Assembly: GCA_014804285.1 (NCBI GenBank)
Contig: JAAVAA010000015.1
Location: 37,883 to 46,103 of the forward strand
DNA from: Lachnospiraceae bacterium
Lineage (GTDB): Bacteria; Bacillota; Clostridia; Lachnospirales; Lachnospiraceae
Direction of reading: 5' to 3'
DNA: 8,221 bases
Below, piece by piece: positions 5,613-8,221 of the stretch; positions within the stretch are counted from its first letter, which is position 1; each line of letters begins with the position of its first letter. A program made the translations under genes and the position numbers. The notes under the pieces are model-generated. The model was not told the origin of the DNA, made no database searches, and saw only the letters and a list, made by a program, of their open reading frames with translations.

Positions 5613-8221
5613 TAAACATAACGGTTCCATCGCCTTCAACACTCTCTCCGTAAACGAAAGCAGCATCTGCGCATCCCGCTCCACCATACCGCATTTTTTA
5701 TAGCGGTACAAAAAGAAGGGCGTCCCCTTATGATAAAAAGACAATTTACTGGATTTCCTCAGAAAATCCGGAATTTTCTCCGCTCTGATCGGGGCATCCG
5801 GTTTCATTGTAAAGCGAATCTCCCCATTCCGTCCCCGGATCTCTGTGATAAACAGCTTATGTGCATTTACTCTTATCATAGCTATTCGCAGAAGATTCTG
5901 CACTGCTGCCGGAGTTTCTCCAAATCGATCCAACAATTCTTCTCTCATATCATCACACTCATTCTGATTTTCGATTCCGGCAATTCTTTTGTAAATATCC
6001 AGCTTCTGTACTTCATTTACGATATAGGCCGGAGGAATAAAAGCATCTACATCCAAATCTACGGTAGTCTCAAAATCCTGTTCTGTTGAAATTCCTTTTA
6101 AGTTCTTAACTGCCTCATTCAGCATTTTACAATACAGATCATACCCTACTGCCTGCATATGCCCATGCTGCTTCGCCCCCAGAAGGTTTCCGGCTCCCCG
6201 GATCTCCAGATCCCGCATAGCGATCTTAAATCCGCTTCCCAGATCCGTAAATTCCTTTATCGCTGCCAGACGTTTCTCCGCAACCTCACGCAGCATCTTA
6301 TCTCTTTTATACATTAAAAAGGCGTATGCCGTGCGATTGCTTCTCCCCACGCGCCCTCTTAGCTGGTATAATTGGGAAAGTCCCATAGTATCCGCATCAT
6401 GAATGATCATAGTATTCACATTGGAAATGTCCAATCCGGTTTCAATAATCGTGGTGGATACCAACACATCAATTTCACCATCAATAAAATCATACATGAT
6501 TCGTTCCAGCTCTCTCTCCTGCATCTGCCCGTGGGCGAAAGCAACCACTGCTTCAGGCACCAGCGCTTGAACAGACGCAGTCACATCTGCAATATTATTC
6601 ACCCTGTTATAAACATAGTATACCTGACCGTTTCTGGCCAGTTCCCTGACGATGGCTTCTCTGACCATCTCCTCATTATATTCCATCACATAAGTCTGAA
6701 TTGGCATTCTGTCATTTGGCGCTTCCTCCAAAACACTCATGTCCCGTATTCCTACCAGACTCATATGAAGGGTTCTGGGGATAGGAGTTGCAGTCAATGT
6801 AAGCACATCCACATTTTCCTTCATCTTCTTGATCTTTTCCTTGTGGGATACGCCAAACCGCTGTTCCTCATCAATGATCAATAATCCCAGATCTTTATAC
6901 ATCACATCCGCCGAAAGCACTCTGTGGGTTCCGATCACAATATCCACGAACCCTTTCTTAAGATCCTCCACTGTCCTTTTCTGCTCTGCGCTTGTTCGGA
7001 ATCTGGACAATAGATCCACCCGTACCGGGAAGTCCTTCATTCTCTGAATAAATGTATTGTAGTGCTGCTGCGCCAAAATGGTAGTGGGAACCAGATACAC
7101 CACCTGTTTTCCTTCCTGAACGGCCTTAAAGGCCGCTCTTATGGCAATCTCTGTCTTGCCGTAACCTACATCCCCGCAGATCAGGCGGTCCATGATTTTG
7201 GTACTTTCCATGTCCTTTTTCGTAGCTTCGATTGCTGCAAGCTGATCCTCCGTCTCTTCAAAAGGAAACAGCTCTTCAAATTCCCTCTGCCAGACCGTAT
7301 CCTTCCCATACGGGAACCCGGATTTCTCCTGACGCACTGCATAAAGCTCCACCAGATCCTTTGCGACTTCCCCTGTGGCCTCACGCACTTTACTCTTCGT
7401 CTTACTCCATTCCTGGGTTCCCAGCTTGTTTAATTTGGGGCGCTTCGCATCTGCGGAAGCATACTTCTGGATCACATTAAGACCGGTTGCAAGAACATAT
7501 AAATTTCCCCCATCCCTGTATTCGATCTTGATATAATCCTTTACGACCTTCTCTACTTCGACTTTTTCAATACCGCGGTAAATTCCAAGTCCATGGTTTT
7601 CATGTACCACATAATCACCGATTTTCAGTTCATTAAAATCGTTGATCTTTCTTCCTTCATAGGTTTTCTTCTTTTTTTTCTTCTTTTTGTCCGTTCCGAA
7701 TATATCACTTTCAGAGATAACCGCAAACTTCAGCATCGGATACTCAAAGCCCTTAAGCACTCTGCCGTAAAAGGTCATGATCTCTCCCGGCTGTACCTCC
7801 CTGTCCGGATCCTCTGAGTAAAAAGCGGTCAGTTCATAATCCCGCAGATCTTCTGCCAGCCGCGCCGCCCGGGTTCTTGAACCGGATAAAAGGATCACCC
7901 TGTATCCGTTTTTGCGGTACCGTTTCATATCTTGTACCAACGCCTCAAAACTGTTGTGGTATGATGAGATACTCTTTACCGTCATATCCGCTTTCTTTTG
8001 GGGTTTAAAAAGGGAATTCTTCAGATCCAGCGCCGCCAACGTAACGATACGTCCAAGTTCCATATTCGCCGCTACTTCACCGACAGAATACAAAAGTTTC
8101 ATCTGTCCCGGAAGAATATATCCCTTTTCCACTCTGTGCATCATACTTTCCCGAAACTCCAGTTCCACGGCATCCGCATGTTCTTTCACGCGTGCCGGCT
8201 CGTCTACAAATATGCAGGTCT
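5604..8221 (-). CDS. mfd: Transcription-repair coupling factor Mfd (5' end outside window)
   Basis: This is the ATP-driven DNA translocase that removes RNA polymerase stalled at lesions and recruits UvrA for nucleotide excision repair. The frame runs open to the right edge: upstream of the GTG at 8189 it reads TCIFVDEPAR, a typical internal Mfd segment. That GTG is therefore not the start, and about 300 N-terminal residues (UvrB-like part) are missing. Numbering from that valine, the CarD-like RNA-polymerase-interaction domain is at about 187-245 (KIGDYVVHENHGLGIYRG). Walker A is GDVGYGKTE at 339-347, Walker B is DEEQ at 440-443, and motif III is TATP at 466-469. Motif VI is QLRGRVGR at 609-616. 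The translocation (TRG-like) segment is at about 659-686 (RDLEIRGAGNLLG), and the C-terminal autoinhibitory domain at about 715-861. An eight-lysine tract (168-175) precedes the polymerase-binding domain. The gene converges on the lipoprotein operon, and its stop lies in the 9-mer flanking the insertion sequence. Confidence 0.97.
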   Translation of the reverse strand, partial: TCIFVDEPARVKEHADAVELEFRESMMHRVEKGYILPGQMKLLYSVGEVAANMELGRIVTLAALDLKNSLFKPQKKADMTVKSISSYHNSFEALVQDMKRYRKNGYRVILLSGSRTRAARLAEDLRDYELTAFYSEDPDREVQPGEIMTFYGRVLKGFEYPMLKFAVISESDIFGTDKKKKKKKKTYEGRKINDFNELKIGDYVVHENHGLGIYRGIEKVEVEKVVKDYIKIEYRDGGNLYVLATGLNVIQKYASADAKRPKLNKLGTQEWSKTKSKVREATGEVAKDLVELYAVRQEKSGFPYGKDTVWQREFEELFPFEETEDQLAAIEATKKDMESTKIMDRLICGDVGYGKTEIAIRAAFKAVQEGKQVVYLVPTTILAQQHYNTFIQRMKDFPVRVDLLSRFRTSAEQKRTVEDLKKGFVDIVIGTHRVLSADVMYKDLGLLIIDEEQRFGVSHKEKIKKMKENVDVLTLTATPIPRTLHMSLVGIRDMSVLEEAPNDRMPIQTYVMEYNEEMVREAIVRELARNGQVYYVYNRVNNIADVTASVQALVPEAVVAFAHGQMQERELERIMYDFIDGEIDVLVSTTIIETGLDISNVNTMIIHDADTMGLSQLYQLRGRVGRSNRTAYAFLMYKRDKMLREVAEKRLAAIKEFTDLGSGFKIAMRDLEIRGAGNLLGAKQHGHMQAVGYDLYCKMLNEAVKNLKGISTEQDFETTVDLDVDAFIPPAYIVNEVQKLDIYKRIAGIENQNECDDMREELLDRFGETPAAVQNLLRIAMIRVNAHKLFITEIRGRNGEIRFTMKPDAPIRAEKIPDFLRKSSKLSFYHKGTPFFLYRYKKCGMVERDAQMLLSFTERVLKAMEPLCLLS

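Noticed and set aside
5730..7817. Several + strand reading frames of 72-170 codons opposite mfd
   Set aside because: All are antisense shadows of a clearly conserved mfd frame. Their translations look like no known protein.
8187..8189. GTG at 8189 as the mfd start
   Set aside because: The frame continues upstream to the window edge with typical Mfd sequence (IFVDEPAR), and the protein would lack the N-terminal third.

Overview
The window reads as a chromosomal segment from a low-to-mid GC clostridial Firmicute, most likely a gut-type Lachnospiraceae. The grounds are strong AGGAGG-type ribosome sites, the clostridial style of sigma/anti-sigma pair and lipoproteins, and a clearly recognisable Mfd. 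The taxonomic call is an inference from protein style, not from a marker gene.

Left part (1-3877, + strand). The window opens in the last 28 codons of a sigma-70-family factor (probably ECF type). It overlaps by 8 bp the start of a 225-residue single-pass membrane protein that looks like its anti-sigma factor. After a 163-bp gap come two lipoprotein genes, 23 bp apart. The gap holds an ECF-like promoter candidate and three small inverted repeats. The first lipoprotein is large (823 aa), with a Fn3-like middle and a C-terminal transglutaminase-like domain whose Cys-His-Asp triad is intact. The second is small (153 aa) and of unknown function. The simplest reading is a cell-envelope response module: sigma factor, membrane-bound regulator, and exported lipoproteins that may be its targets.

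Middle part (about 3878-5603). An intact IS4-family insertion sequence carries a 434-aa DDE transposase with a perfect YREK signature. It is bounded by unusually long (113 bp, 108 identical) inverted repeats and flanked by TTAA-N-TTAA 9-mers that may be the target duplication. A nested inverted repeat (4015-4098) encloses the transposase ribosome site and start codon, an arrangement expected to limit translation from read-through transcripts. The element sits exactly where the two host genes converge, and both host stop codons lie in the flanking 9-mers.

Right part (5604-8221, - strand). The C-terminal three quarters of mfd, the transcription-repair coupling factor, is present. It has the RNA-polymerase-interaction domain, all ATPase/translocase motifs and the C-terminal domain. 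Its 5' end lies beyond the window.

No tRNA, rRNA, CRISPR array, origin or phage gene was seen. The least explained parts are the transglutaminase lipoprotein module and the layered inverted-repeat architecture of the insertion sequence.
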